A stretch of 21,589 nucleotides of DNA from UBA724 sp964229545 (GCA_964229545.1 CAXRDP010000087.1:1-21589); one strand, 5' to 3'; shown: positions 1 to 9,159, numbered from the stretch's first letter. Program-made: numbers and translations. Notes: a model not told the origin generated them from the letters alone.

Positions 1-116
1 ATTTCGGCCAATATATCGCCTTCTTCTACTTTATCTCCCACTTTCTTAAGCCACGAAGCCACCGTTCCTTCTTCCATGGTGTCGCTCAAACGCGGCATGT
101 TTACTACAATCGCCAT
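1..116 (-). CDS. pdhC: Pyruvate dehydrogenase E2 (dihydrolipoamide acetyltransferase), N-terminal fragment
   Basis: Only the first 38 codons are inside the window; the gene continues beyond position 1. The translation starts MAIVVNMPRLSDTMEEGTV and goes on to KKVGDKVEEGDILAE, which is the start of a lipoyl (biotinyl-lipoyl) domain. The lipoyl-lysine motif itself lies outside. E2 transfers the acetyl group from the E1-bound intermediate to CoA in the cytoplasmic pyruvate dehydrogenase complex. The ATG lies 2 bp downstream of the pdhA stop codon, so the two are almost certainly one transcript. Identification rests on the N-terminal sequence and on the partner gene; another 2-oxoacid dehydrogenase E2 is possible but less likely next to this E1 alpha. 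Confidence 0.9.
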   Translation of the reverse strand, partial: MAIVVNMPRLSDTMEEGTVASWLKKVGDKVEEGDILAE

Positions 117-118
117 AC

Positions 119-1117
119 TTATAACTTATGCGCTAAAAATGGATAATCTTTTTCTTCGTATACAGCATCATACATCACCGATTTTTCGGGGAAGGGTGAT
201 GATTCTGCAAAGGCCTCACACGCTTTTACCTTTTCTTTTACACGAGCATCAATCTCTTTGAGGTCATCCTCGGATGCGTATTGATTGGCCAGAATCACGT
301 CTTTTACCTGTGTAATGGGGTCAATTTTTCGGTATTCTTCAACCTCTTCTTTTGTACGGTAGTGTTGTGCATCTGACATGGAATGACCTCTGTATCTGTA
401 GGTCTTAGCCTCTAAAAATGTAGGGCCATCTCCTTTGCGAGCGCGGGCTATTGCCTCCGAAATTCCCTCAGCAACTTTGACAGGATCCATACCATCTATG
501 GGGCCACAAGGCATTTCATAACCCAGACCCAACTTCCAAATATCGGTGTGGTTTGCGGTACGTTCTACAGAAGTACCCATCGCATATCCATTGTTTTCTA
601 CAATAAACACCACGGGTAGCTTCCACAACATGGCCAGGTTGAGGGTTTCGTGAAGGGAACCTTGACGAACAGCCCCATCACCCATAAAACACAGGGTAAC
701 TGCATCACTGCCATGGTATTTATCACCAAAAGCCATACCGGCACCTAGGGGAATTTGTCCACCTACGATGCCATGGCCGCCATGAAAGCGGTGTTCTTTA
801 GAAAAAATGTGCATAGAACCTCCCAATCCCTTTGAGGTTCCTGTGGCCTTACCGAAAAGCTCAGCCATCACTTTTTTGGGATCTACACCCATACCGATGG
901 GCTGGACATGGTTTCTGTAGGCGGTTATCATGCGGTCTTTGGTCAGATCCATAGCATGCAGGGAACCTGCCAAAACGGCCTCTTGACCGTTGTAAAGGTG
1001 TAAAAAACCTCTTACTTTTTGTTGGATATAGACAGCTGCGAGCTTGTCTTCAAACTTGCGCCAAAACAGCATGTCTTCGTACCAAGCTATATAAGTTTCT
1101 TTAGTGACTTCTTTCAT
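119..1117 (-). CDS. pdhA: Pyruvate dehydrogenase E1 component, alpha subunit
   Basis: This 332-residue protein is the thiamine-diphosphate-dependent E1 alpha subunit, which with E1 beta decarboxylates pyruvate and acetylates the lipoyl group of E2. The ThDP/Mg motif runs from GDG at residues 146-148 to NN at 175-176 (GDGAVRQGSLHE...FIVENN). The loop YRYRGHSMSD that follows the cofactor site in E1 alpha proteins is present near residue 245. Its length fits the short bacterial heterotetrameric type. No E1 beta gene is visible; in Flavobacteriia it is commonly encoded elsewhere. The ATG at 1117 is preceded by a good -7 box about 45 bp upstream. pdhC follows after 2 bp. Confidence 0.95.
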   Translation of the reverse strand: MKEVTKETYIAWYEDMLFWRKFEDKLAAVYIQQKVRGFLHLYNGQEAVLAGSLHAMDLTKDRMITAYRNHVQPIGMGVDPKKVMAELFGKATGTSKGLGGSMHIFSKEHRFHGGHGIVGGQIPLGAGMAFGDKYHGSDAVTLCFMGDGAVRQGSLHETLNLAMLWKLPVVFIVENNGYAMGTSVERTANHTDIWKLGLGYEMPCGPIDGMDPVKVAEGISEAIARARKGDGPTFLEAKTYRYRGHSMSDAQHYRTKEEVEEYRKIDPITQVKDVILANQYASEDDLKEIDARVKEKVKACEAFAESSPFPEKSVMYDAVYEEKDYPFLAHKL

Positions 1118-1143
1118 TCGTGGGTAGATATAGAAAAATTCTA

Positions 1144-1158
1144 CTTGTTAAAAACAAG
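1144..1158. promoter_or_regulatory. 15-bp inverted repeat at pdhA transcription start
   Basis: CTTGTT-aaa-AACAAG, a second perfect 6+3+6 inverted repeat. It covers the predicted transcription start of pdhA and could be an operator or a small leader hairpin. It has the same geometry as the repeat at 1174-1188 but a different half-site. Function is inferred only. Confidence 0.3.
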
Positions 1159-1160
1159 CA

Positions 1161-1168
1161 CAAAGGTA
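1161..1168 (-). promoter_or_regulatory. Bacteroidota-type -7 box for pdhA-pdhC
   Basis: On the minus strand the sequence TACCTTTG fits the Bacteroidota primary sigma consensus TAnnTTTG exactly. Transcription would start near 1154, giving a leader of roughly 40 nt before the pdhA ATG at 1117. A clear TTTG -33 element is not seen; the expected region is T-rich. Two short perfect inverted repeats flank this box (1174-1188 and 1144-1158). Confidence 0.55.
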
Positions 1169-1173
1169 AGGCA

Positions 1174-1188
1174 TTCACAGTTTGTGAA
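1174..1188. promoter_or_regulatory. 15-bp inverted repeat upstream of pdhA -7 box
   Basis: TTCACA-gtt-TGTGAA, a perfect 6+3+6 inverted repeat. It lies 6-20 bp upstream of the -7 box of pdhA, in the spacer between -33 and -7. That position would suit a repressor site. The symmetry is seen directly; the operator role is inference. Confidence 0.35.
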
Positions 1189-1225
1189 AAAACTTCCGTG
1201 GTATTATTCTGTATGACTTAAAAAG

Positions 1226-2359
1226 CTAGTAATAGTACCGCTCGTCGCCCAAGTTAAAGGTCAAAGAAAATCGCAGGGTATTCTCTAATGGGTTGATGTT
1301 TTTGGTGGCTGAGATTAGATAAGACAAATCAATATCTACGACATTGTATTTAAAACCGGCGCCAAGGGTTAAAAACTTGCGCGCACCTTTGTCTTCACTT
1401 TCGTTGAAGTAGCCTGCACGAAGTGCAAAAGAATCATCATAACTAAATTCTGCTCCCAAAGCCCATGTAAATTCCTTTAGCTCTTCACTAAAACCATCGG
1501 GGGCGTCCCCAAAAGAGCGAAACATGCCGTTGATAAAGCTTACGTCAGGTTGGGTATATGTTCCGTCATCTTGAAGCTCACTGGGTGTAGGCACCAAAAG
1601 CTTGTTGATTTCCAGTGAGACAGCCAATTTGTTGTAGGAATCAAAAATAAAGTCAAAACCTCCACCGATTTTTAAGTTGGTCGGGAGGTAGTCGGATTGA
1701 CTATCCTCATCATAAGATAGTTTGGGGCCCATATTGCTCAGGTTGAAGCCAGCACGCCAACGTCCTGCATAGGCACTGTAAGGAATTTCTTCTGACTGAT
1801 AGTAGCCAGACACCCCAAAAGCAACCGTACTGGCGGCAGAAGCATCGTCATTGTTGAAAGAGTCTAACTTGAGATCTGAGTTGACAAACGCACCCGTAAC
1901 TGCCATGGAAAAATAATCGCTGAGCTTTAGGGCATAGGCCACATCCAAAACAAACTCATTGGGTCGCTCAATCAAGGGGTTGATAAAGTCTTGTGGTGTT
2001 TGCCCTATTTCAATTTCCCCCAAACTAAAATATTTAAGACTGGCCGACCAAGCAGAGCGATCAGAGATGGTATTGTAAAAGGTGATGTTTCCCAAGAAAA
2101 TATCGTTGACCAATTGGCTCAAATAAGGTGTATAGCTTATTCCCAAACCTGTGTCGTATGGAGCAAAGGCATATTTGGCGGGGTTCCAATTTTGAGCATG
2201 CGCATCAGGAGCCGTAGCAACCCCTTGCTCTCCCATCCCTGCAGAACGGGCATCAGAGGTTATCAACAAAAAGGGCACGCCTGTGGTCACGACTCGGTTT
2301 TGAGCTTGCGTGGCAAAAACAACCAATATCAAACTCATGAGGGAAATGGTATTTTTCAT
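1226..2359 (-). CDS. porV: PorV, type IX secretion outer-membrane beta-barrel protein
   Basis: This 377-residue protein has an N-terminal signal peptide (hydrophobic segment MSLILVVFATQAQ, cleavage after about residue 20). A PorV/PorQ-type FadL-like barrel follows, with repeated amphipathic strands and an aromatic C-terminus (FSLTFNLGDERYYY). The early segment RSAGMGEQGVATAPDAHAQN is characteristic of the family. PorV is the shuttle that receives cargo from the SprA translocon and delivers it to PorU for C-terminal signal removal and surface attachment. It starts 7 bp downstream of porU, so the two are co-transcribed. This adjacency is a well-known Flavobacteriia arrangement and supports PorV over its paralogue PorQ. 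Confidence 0.93.
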   Translation of the reverse strand: MKNTISLMSLILVVFATQAQNRVVTTGVPFLLITSDARSAGMGEQGVATAPDAHAQNWNPAKYAFAPYDTGLGISYTPYLSQLVNDIFLGNITFYNTISDRSAWSASLKYFSLGEIEIGQTPQDFINPLIERPNEFVLDVAYALKLSDYFSMAVTGAFVNSDLKLDSFNNDDASAASTVAFGVSGYYQSEEIPYSAYAGRWRAGFNLSNMGPKLSYDEDSQSDYLPTNLKIGGGFDFIFDSYNKLAVSLEINKLLVPTPSELQDDGTYTQPDVSFINGMFRSFGDAPDGFSEELKEFTWALGAEFSYDDSFALRAGYFNESEDKGARKFLTLGAGFKYNVVDIDLSYLISATKNINPLENTLRFSLTFNLGDERYYY

Positions 2360-2366
2360 TCGGTGT

Positions 2367-5300
2367 TTATTCTAAAATTATACGGTGGCTTTTAGATTGA
2401 CTCGTATTCGATAACGTTGATTTTAGTAAAATCGTGCCTAAATATACTCCTTTATTCAAAATACTACCATCCGAGGCGCGCCCATCCCATATGATTTCAC
2501 TGTTGGTGTTGTCTCCAGAAAACAAATTTTGTTGTTGCTCCCAAACTTTTTTACCCATGATGTCATGTATGGTTAGGGTAGCCTCCAGCAATTCACGTGG
2601 TTTGTTGTGCTCAATCCAAAAGCGCGTTTGGTTTCGAAAGGGATTAGGGACGGTATATAATTTCTCGATATTGATTTGGTTGCTGTCAGAAACTATAAAA
2701 TCAATCTGCTTGCTTGAGGGGTTGTTATGGGTGTCCCAAGCAGTCAAAGTGAGGGTATGCGGGCCTGGACTCAGGTTGTTGAGTAAATATGAAACGGAGC
2801 CAGACCTAAAATCGCCCAAATCGGTTTTGTAGTAATTGTTAAGAATGATGGGGTTTTGTGTGAGCCCATCTAAAACCGCTAGGAGTTCATGCCCCAAACC
2901 ACCCGAAGTGTTGATGCCGTTTTCGTCGAACAAGTCTACCAAAAGAGTGGAAGAAGGGCCGGTTTGGTCTCCACTACTAAAGTTTCTGTCGTTTAAATAC
3001 ATAGCTATGTCGGGACCTGTGTTGTCAACAGAGGGGTTTGGATTGAGACCGCCTATATTGATGTCCACATTATGACCCGTTACAGAGCTGAGCGAGTCAG
3101 GATCGTAGGCATACAAACTGATTCGGGCCGCCCCTACAGGCAAAGAGATGTCTTTGGGAACCACAAATTCGATATCAAAGTTGCCATTACGCACCAAAGT
3201 ATTTCCTTTAAAAATGACATTACCCAAAGCGGTGAAATCCATGGTTCCGTGGCCATTGTTGTTAAGGGTGGTTTTTTCGATGGCTTTGTCAAACACCGTC
3301 ACCACAGCCTCCCCGTTAAAGTCAGACGAAACCACCCCTAATGCCCCTAAGACCTCTCCGGACAAGCGCACTTTGTCAAGCGCACGAAGTTGTTTTTGCT
3401 CGTCTGTCAAGGTTGCCAAACTGGTGTCATTGAGTTTTGTAAGCGCCACAGAACTGCCCGGAACAGACAGGCGCAAAGCAGGATCTCCTATGTAAAATAC
3501 AATTCTTTTTTGTGCAGTACCTGAAAATTCTCTTTTCGCCAACCGAAGGGCCTCTGCCATGCTGGGATATTCGTCCGAACCATAAGCAAATAAATGCTTG
3601 GACAAGATGTTGTTGTAATTGATCCCGTTGGTCACAAAAATTTGACGTGTAGTCGAAATCAGACTAATGGCGCCGCCCGAGGGATTGGCATATGTCATTT
3701 CACCCGCAGTCAACAAATTGGGATTGTCAAACCGACTAAATTCACAAGTAGAGGTCACAAAAAGCGGATAGCGCCCTGGGTGATATAAGCGTTGCGCTAA
3801 GTTTTTATCATAAATAAACTCATGCGCCAAACCTTCCTCTCCCCCATGTCCAAAATAGTTGACCACCAAAGTTCCAAGGTTTATCTGGTTTTCAAGAGCC
3901 TCTGTTACACTGGGGTAGCGGTCTCCGGCAGCGGTAACTACCTGTTCATAGGCATCCGAATGAATTTTGGTAACATTGATGAAGGGTTTGTTGACGGCTA
4001 GCACATCTCCCAAGCCGTCAAGTTCTTGCTGAATACTGACCTCCCAGTCTTTGTCTGGGTCGTCAGAGAGGAGCGTAAAACTATTTTGCCAATCTCCATA
4101 AGACAAACAATATTCTATGGCTTTGTTGACCGCTGTACGGGCACCCAAAGGGTTGTCGAACAACATACGACCCACCGCCAAATCCATCACATCTCCACTA
4201 CCCAAACTGCCTTCTCCTTCGTCCATCATGGCATAAAAGTCGTCGGACATATAACTGTTGGCAACATGAAAACTATTCAAAGCATGAAAAGTGGGTACAA
4301 TGTTGTTGTTATTGGCAATCCTGTCTTTATAGTCAAAACTGGTATCACCAAACAGACATACATATTTGAGTTTGGAAGGGTTGGCTTTGTACGCATACCG
4401 AATGGCATTTCGCACAGCAGCAATATCGGGATTGCCTGCACTGAAATCATCATAGATTTGATCGAGTGTCAACACAAGGGTCTTCAAACCAGAAAAGTTT
4501 CTGTGGTGATTGGCCAAACGTTCGGCCTCCTCTGCAAATTCAGCTGCTGTAATGATGATATATTCAAGATCATCTTCTAACATCGTCCTTAGATTGTGTG
4601 ATTGGTAATCGTCACCATGCCTACTTCTAGAAGGGGTGTAGGCATCTGACAAAGTGTAAAGGCGAAAGTCGTTTTCGGAATTCTCGGGAGTAAAAATTAC
4701 ACCTTGTTCTCCTGCCACATACACATTGGCATTTCCTTCTGAACTTTTTTCCCATACAGCATCGGCATTCTCTACCAAATGAGCTGCTGTAGGGTGTGGC
4801 TGAAAACCAAACTGACCTAAACTACCAGAAAGTTTTCGTCTATAGGTCACTTTTAAGTAATCCAAATAAGCAATGGCTGCATTGTCGCTTGGAGAATCGT
4901 AAGTGATCGACAGTTTTAATTCATCATTGTTGGGTGTCAACGAGAGGGTTTTACTACCCAAAGTGGCTCGAGTCAAATTTTGTTTGGGTGAAAATGAAAC
5001 TGATTCCGAAACGTCTCCGATTGTCACTTTCATTTTTGAAAGGTTGTCTGAAACACCGGCACCACTAACTACCACATCTACGACTGTTGCGCTTACTTTA
5101 TTGTCCAAGGTAAATGTGAAATCTCGCTCGGAACTTCCATAGAAAGATTCTCCAAACCATCGACGACCCATACTAGCGATATTGACAAGATCTTGCTCAT
5201 GATGCAAAGTAACCTCGACAGTGGTGATTGGGTCTGAAGGTTGTGATTCAGAGCTGAATATTTGTACTCTTTTGCCGGGAGCCCCTCCATAGCTCAATAC

Positions 5301-6140
5301 ATAATGAGCTGCATCATGGTAAAGGTTATTGAAAGTACTACTCTCAACATTCCAATTGTCGGGTCCGTGTGCATAAAACAAAATGTAATCATCATTTTCT
5401 ATCGAACCATCCTCCATGCCGACCAACAGCAAAGGGTTTTCACGCATGCCCACATCGGAGCTTTCACCATTAACCAAGGGCAACATTTGCCCACCCATGC
5501 CAAAAATTTTAAGGGTGGTTGGATTTACATCTTTAATAGAGACTCCTATACGCTTTAAAAAACGCCCAGTCAGTTTGTATATTCCTGTTTTTTCAACTTC
5601 AAATCGATGTCCTTCCTCTGGGATGGCTAAGTTTGTATTCGCGCTAGTAAGGCTTTGGGGTTGATTAAATATTTTTTTAGCATCCGCAGAAATTTGGAGG
5701 GAAGTGATTCTATACAATTTTGAATCCTCCACAAAGAAGGGAGTAAAGGAAATCCGCAATTCATACTCCTCTCGGCTTTTTGTTTTAATAAGCTCAGTAG
5801 ATGGCTTAGAGGGAAGCTTGTCAATATCTATGTTTTGTAGAGAAGTTTCCATAACCTCCTCTTGTTCAAAGTTGGTAGTGAAAAATTCTTTTTGAGCTTC
5901 TGATTCAGTAAGTTTTCTACTTGTTTCTAGTAGGAATTGCTCTGAAGTTTCATTAAAAAATAAAGAGTGCCCCACGGCTTTCGGCGTTGTAACAATTCCC
6001 CTTTCGGTCTCTATGGATTGTACTCCACGCCATTCAATGGGTATGTCCCATTGTTGTGAAGAAACAAGCAAAGGCAAACACAAAAAGCACCATCGAATCA
6101 TGTGTACAAAACGTTCAAAGCCAAGATTTGGTATTTTCAT
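2367..6140 (-). CDS. porU: PorU, type IX secretion signal peptidase/sortase (C25 gingipain-like)
   Basis: This 1257-residue exported protein carries a peptidase family C25 (gingipain-like) domain in its middle. The catalytic pair is visible as His765 in NYFGHGGEEG and Cys799 in TSTCEFSRFD (numbered from the 6140 start). The last ~90 residues resemble a T9SS C-terminal domain (NPFRNQTRF, then DGRASDG and KGVYLGTI), which PorU itself keeps. PorU cleaves cargo C-terminal signals and attaches cargo to the cell surface. The start is uncertain: the ATG at 6140 gives a long n-region, while the ATG at 6101 puts MIRWCFLCLPLLVSSQQ at the N-terminus as a compact signal peptide. porV follows after 7 bp; gldJ diverges upstream. 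Confidence 0.95.
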   Translation of the reverse strand: MKIPNLGFERFVHMIRWCFLCLPLLVSSQQWDIPIEWRGVQSIETERGIVTTPKAVGHSLFFNETSEQFLLETSRKLTESEAQKEFFTTNFEQEEVMETSLQNIDIDKLPSKPSTELIKTKSREEYELRISFTPFFVEDSKLYRITSLQISADAKKIFNQPQSLTSANTNLAIPEEGHRFEVEKTGIYKLTGRFLKRIGVSIKDVNPTTLKIFGMGGQMLPLVNGESSDVGMRENPLLLVGMEDGSIENDDYILFYAHGPDNWNVESSTFNNLYHDAAHYVLSYGGAPGKRVQIFSSESQPSDPITTVEVTLHHEQDLVNIASMGRRWFGESFYGSSERDFTFTLDNKVSATVVDVVVSGAGVSDNLSKMKVTIGDVSESVSFSPKQNLTRATLGSKTLSLTPNNDELKLSITYDSPSDNAAIAYLDYLKVTYRRKLSGSLGQFGFQPHPTAAHLVENADAVWEKSSEGNANVYVAGEQGVIFTPENSENDFRLYTLSDAYTPSRSRHGDDYQSHNLRTMLEDDLEYIIITAAEFAEEAERLANHHRNFSGLKTLVLTLDQIYDDFSAGNPDIAAVRNAIRYAYKANPSKLKYVCLFGDTSFDYKDRIANNNNIVPTFHALNSFHVANSYMSDDFYAMMDEGEGSLGSGDVMDLAVGRMLFDNPLGARTAVNKAIEYCLSYGDWQNSFTLLSDDPDKDWEVSIQQELDGLGDVLAVNKPFINVTKIHSDAYEQVVTAAGDRYPSVTEALENQINLGTLVVNYFGHGGEEGLAHEFIYDKNLAQRLYHPGRYPLFVTSTCEFSRFDNPNLLTAGEMTYANPSGGAISLISTTRQIFVTNGINYNNILSKHLFAYGSDEYPSMAEALRLAKREFSGTAQKRIVFYIGDPALRLSVPGSSVALTKLNDTSLATLTDEQKQLRALDKVRLSGEVLGALGVVSSDFNGEAVVTVFDKAIEKTTLNNNGHGTMDFTALGNVIFKGNTLVRNGNFDIEFVVPKDISLPVGAARISLYAYDPDSLSSVTGHNVDINIGGLNPNPSVDNTGPDIAMYLNDRNFSSGDQTGPSSTLLVDLFDENGINTSGGLGHELLAVLDGLTQNPIILNNYYKTDLGDFRSGSVSYLLNNLSPGPHTLTLTAWDTHNNPSSKQIDFIVSDSNQINIEKLYTVPNPFRNQTRFWIEHNKPRELLEATLTIHDIMGKKVWEQQQNLFSGDNTNSEIIWDGRASDGSILNKGVYLGTILLKSTLSNTSQSKSHRIILE

Positions 6141-6224
6141 GCCAATTGTTGCAGCAATATTTTACAGATTATTTCGTTATTTAGACGTGCAAAAATCATG
6201 CTAAGCTAAATTAGGCATATTTAG

Positions 6225-6231
6225 TATCTTG
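6225..6231 (+). promoter_or_regulatory. Weak candidate -7 box for gldJ
   Basis: TATCTTG is one T short of the TAnnTTTG consensus (TATCTTTG). It lies 24 bp upstream of the gldJ ATG at 6256, a usual distance in Bacteroidota. No better match occurs on the plus strand of this 115-bp divergent intergenic region. Confidence 0.3.
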
Positions 6232-6239
6232 CAAACTTA
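6232..6239 (-). promoter_or_regulatory. Candidate -7 box for porU-porV
   Basis: On the minus strand TAAGTTTG fits TAnnTTTG. It would give a leader of about 85 nt before the 6140 start. No convincing -33 element is seen. It directly abuts the weaker candidate -7 box for gldJ on the opposite strand. Confidence 0.35.
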
Positions 6240-6255
6240 AAGAAGACAAAAATTC

Positions 6256-7884
6256 ATGTTGCGTATTCGATATCAAAAATTGATTGCCCTTGGAATGATT
6301 GTGTTGATGATTTCGGCATGTAGTTCCAATAGAAGTTCTCGAGGCAAAAACAGGTCACAGGCCACTGGCTGGAATATCAATGAACGAGGTGGGTTCCAAT
6401 ACAAAACCAATTACAAAGGCCAGCAAACTGGTCCCGGCTTGGTATTCATACAAGGAGGTACATTCACCAAGGGGAGGGTCCAGGATGATGTGCTTAGAGA
6501 CTGGAACAACCTTCCGGTACGTATGCAAGTTCGTTCTTTTTATATGGACGAAACAGAGGTGACCAACATGATGTATTTGGAATATTTGGATTGGTTGGCA
6601 CGCGTTTATGGCAATGCTGGCCCACAATACAAAGACATCTATACGGCAGCACTTCCAGATACGCTTGTATGGAGAAACCAACTGGGTTTTAACGAGGATA
6701 TGGTCAACAATTACTTGCGTCATCCAGCCTTTCGAAACCACCCTGTAGTAGGAGTGAGTTGGCAGCAAGCTGCCAATTTCGCCAAATGGCGTTCGAATAG
6801 GGTTAACGAAAAAATATTGGAGGAGAAAGGGTACTTGGCACGCGGTGCTCGACTTGCTGACACTTTGAGTCCTGAGGTGAATTTTGATGTTGAAACCTAC
6901 CTTCGTGCCTCAGACAAGGTCTATGGAGGTGCATTGGTGAATGACAATACTGATGATCCTAAATTTGTCGGAAAAGCCTCTATTCAAAGGGACAGAGAAA
7001 CGGATTCTATCACAGTCAGCGGCGCGGGAGTTGAAGATGGTGTGCTGTTGCCTGAATATCGACTTCCCACTGAAGTTGAGTGGGAATATGCAGCCCTTGG
7101 GCTTTCTGGTATTAGAGAATACAACAGCTATCAAGGAAAGAAAAAATACCCATGGTCGGGAGAGTCTTCCCGATCTATATCGCGTAGAAACGAAGGAGAC
7201 CAATTGGCCAACTTCAAGCAAGGAAGAGGAGACTATAGCGGAATTGCAGGCTGGTCTAACGACAATGCAGAAATTACTGCAGATGTACGCCAATTTCCGC
7301 CCAATGATTTTGGGCTTTATGGTATGGCCGGCAATGTATCTGAATGGGTTGCTGACGTCTATCGACCTATTACCAATAGTGATGTTAGTGATATGAATTA
7401 TTACCGAGGCAACTACTTCTCAAAACCTGTTATCGGCGAAGATGGCAAAGTAGTCACCGCCACCCTAGATGACAATATTGGCGGAACCACCCCTTCTGGT
7501 AAGGTGTTTTTCTCCCAACTTCCCGGTTCTGTGCTGAGACAAGATGTAGACAGTTTGGACACCAAGTTGCGTTCCAATTTTGACCGATCGGACAACAGAA
7601 ACTATCAAGATGGAGATTCTTTTTCGGCACGTGAGAATACTGACAATATGTACAAATCTCCTGTTGACAGCGACTTACTACAACAAAATGAACAACTGAA
7701 TACTTTGGTTTCCAATCAAACAAGGGTTATCAAAGGAGGCTCTTGGAAAGACCGTTCCTACTGGCTAGACCCGGCCCAACGCCGATACCTTCCAGAGTTT
7801 ATGGCAGCAGATTTTGTTGGTTTCCGATGCGCGATGTCCTATTTGGGCAGCAACCCCAACACCCGCAAGAGACCACGTGGTTAA
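6256..7884 (+). CDS. gldJ: GldJ, gliding motility / type IX secretion lipoprotein
   Basis: This 542-residue lipoprotein has a type II signal peptide with lipobox ISAC, giving Cys22 as the lipidated residue. The rest is a formylglycine-generating-enzyme (sulfatase-modifying factor) fold: FYMDETEVTNMMYLEYLDW, NHPVVGVSWQQAANFAKW, YRLPTEVEWEYAALG, DFGLYGMAGNVSEW, RVIKGGSWKDRSYW and DFVGFRCAMSYLG. An insert around residues 385-480, rich in Asp, Asn and Ser, interrupts the fold before the last conserved blocks. GldJ is a structural partner of the gliding/T9SS machinery and is not expected to be an active formylglycine enzyme. Its position divergent from porU and 12 bp before murF matches the known Flavobacteriia locus, which separates it from its paralogue GldK. 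Confidence 0.94.
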   Translation: MLRIRYQKLIALGMIVLMISACSSNRSSRGKNRSQATGWNINERGGFQYKTNYKGQQTGPGLVFIQGGTFTKGRVQDDVLRDWNNLPVRMQVRSFYMDETEVTNMMYLEYLDWLARVYGNAGPQYKDIYTAALPDTLVWRNQLGFNEDMVNNYLRHPAFRNHPVVGVSWQQAANFAKWRSNRVNEKILEEKGYLARGARLADTLSPEVNFDVETYLRASDKVYGGALVNDNTDDPKFVGKASIQRDRETDSITVSGAGVEDGVLLPEYRLPTEVEWEYAALGLSGIREYNSYQGKKKYPWSGESSRSISRRNEGDQLANFKQGRGDYSGIAGWSNDNAEITADVRQFPPNDFGLYGMAGNVSEWVADVYRPITNSDVSDMNYYRGNYFSKPVIGEDGKVVTATLDDNIGGTTPSGKVFFSQLPGSVLRQDVDSLDTKLRSNFDRSDNRNYQDGDSFSARENTDNMYKSPVDSDLLQQNEQLNTLVSNQTRVIKGGSWKDRSYWLDPAQRRYLPEFMAADFVGFRCAMSYLGSNPNTRKRPRG

Positions 7885-7896
7885 GAACGATTGAGG

Positions 7897-9159
7897 ATGC
7901 AAAACCTCTACCCTCTTTTCCTTCAATCTAAAGGCGTATCCACAGATACCCGAACACTTGTTTCGGGGCAAATCTATTTTGCTTTAAAAGGGCCTAGCTT
8001 TAACGGCAACCGTTTTGCCCATCAAGCCCTGAAAAAAGGGGCACTGGCAGTGGTGATTGATGAGCCCGTTGATGGAGCCGATCAACGAATTGTTACGGTT
8101 GATGATGTTCTGACAAGCCTGCAACAACTCGCCAATCATCACAGAAAACAGTTAGGCACGCCCATTGTTGCACTCACGGGCAGTAATGGCAAGACTACCA
8201 CCAAAGAATTGATCCATGCGGTCTTGCAAAGTCATTACAAGGTCATTGCTACAGAAGGCAACCTCAACAACCATATTGGCGTCCCGCTAACACTATTGCG
8301 CCTACAATCAGATACCGAATTTGCAGTGGTTGAAATGGGTGCCAACCACCCTGGTGAAATTGCACAGTTGGCAGAAATCACACAACCCAACTACGGACTG
8401 ATTACCAACTTTGGGAAAGCGCATTTAGAAGGTTTTGGGAGCATCGAAGGTGTGGTCAAAGCCAAAAGTGAATTGTATGAATTCCTAAAAAACAATCGTG
8501 GCGTCATTTTTGCCAATAGAGATGACGAAAAAATGATGGCGCAACTCACGGGCTACCCCGCTTATACTTACGGGACTCATGAGGGTTCGGATTTTGACTT
8601 TGAAATAAACAGTAACAGTGATCCCGTCTCACTAACGGTAAACGAAAATCACATCAAAACCCAACTCACAGGCACTTACAACGCCTATAATGCCGCAGCG
8701 GCTTTGGCCATTGGACAATATTTAAAAATTCCCTTTTCGAAAATCCAAGAAGCGGTTGAAAATTACACCCCTACCAACAACCGATCCCAACAGATACAAA
8801 AAGGTGATTTACACATCACTTTAGACGCATACAATGCAAATCCGAGTAGTATGTTGGCGGCATTGACCGCTTTCTGTCAAAAACCAGGCGAGAAAGTGGC
8901 CATATTGGGACAAATGAACGAACTGGGGGCTTATGAAGCCGAAGAACATCAAAAACTTGTAGCTTGGGCAGCTAAAAACCAACTCAAATGTTATTGGGTG
9001 GGCCGTCCATTTCAGCCATGGGTAGACAAGGAATTTTATTTTGAAACCACCCAACAAGCTGTAGATTTTTTCAAGAAAAACCCTTTGAGATCTCCCCAAG
9101 TGCTCATCAAAGCCTCACGTAGCCTTGCATTAGAAAACCTTATGGATGTCTTGCACTAA
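7897..9159 (+). CDS. murF: UDP-N-acetylmuramoyl-tripeptide--D-alanyl-D-alanine ligase
   Basis: MurF adds D-Ala-D-Ala to UDP-MurNAc-tripeptide in the cytoplasm, using ATP. From the ATG at 7897 the protein is 420 residues, the normal family length. The Mur N-terminal domain contains VSTDTRTLVSGQIYFALKG. The ATP-binding loop is ALTGSNGKTTTKE near residue 95. The Mur central-domain block NLNNHIGVPLTLL follows, and the MurF-type motif LDAYNANPSSMLAAL begins the C-terminal domain. An in-frame TTG at 7891 would add two residues; the ATG is preferred. It starts 12 bp after gldJ and its stop overlaps the next start by one base, so gldJ, murF and the small membrane gene form one transcription unit. Confidence 0.95.
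   Translation: MQNLYPLFLQSKGVSTDTRTLVSGQIYFALKGPSFNGNRFAHQALKKGALAVVIDEPVDGADQRIVTVDDVLTSLQQLANHHRKQLGTPIVALTGSNGKTTTKELIHAVLQSHYKVIATEGNLNNHIGVPLTLLRLQSDTEFAVVEMGANHPGEIAQLAEITQPNYGLITNFGKAHLEGFGSIEGVVKAKSELYEFLKNNRGVIFANRDDEKMMAQLTGYPAYTYGTHEGSDFDFEINSNSDPVSLTVNENHIKTQLTGTYNAYNAAAALAIGQYLKIPFSKIQEAVENYTPTNNRSQQIQKGDLHITLDAYNANPSSMLAALTAFCQKPGEKVAILGQMNELGAYEAEEHQKLVAWAAKNQLKCYWVGRPFQPWVDKEFYFETTQQAVDFFKKNPLRSPQVLIKASRSLALENLMDVLH

Noticed and set aside
4026..4580. 184-codon plus-strand ORF opposite porU
   Set aside because: It lies entirely inside porU on the other strand, shows no recognisable domain, and porU has its catalytic residues and conserved frame through this region.
6256..7884. 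Active formylglycine-generating enzyme
   Set aside because: The lipobox, the locus beside porU and murF, and the sequence blocks identify GldJ; only one cysteine is seen in the C-terminal core, and no sulfatase gene is nearby.
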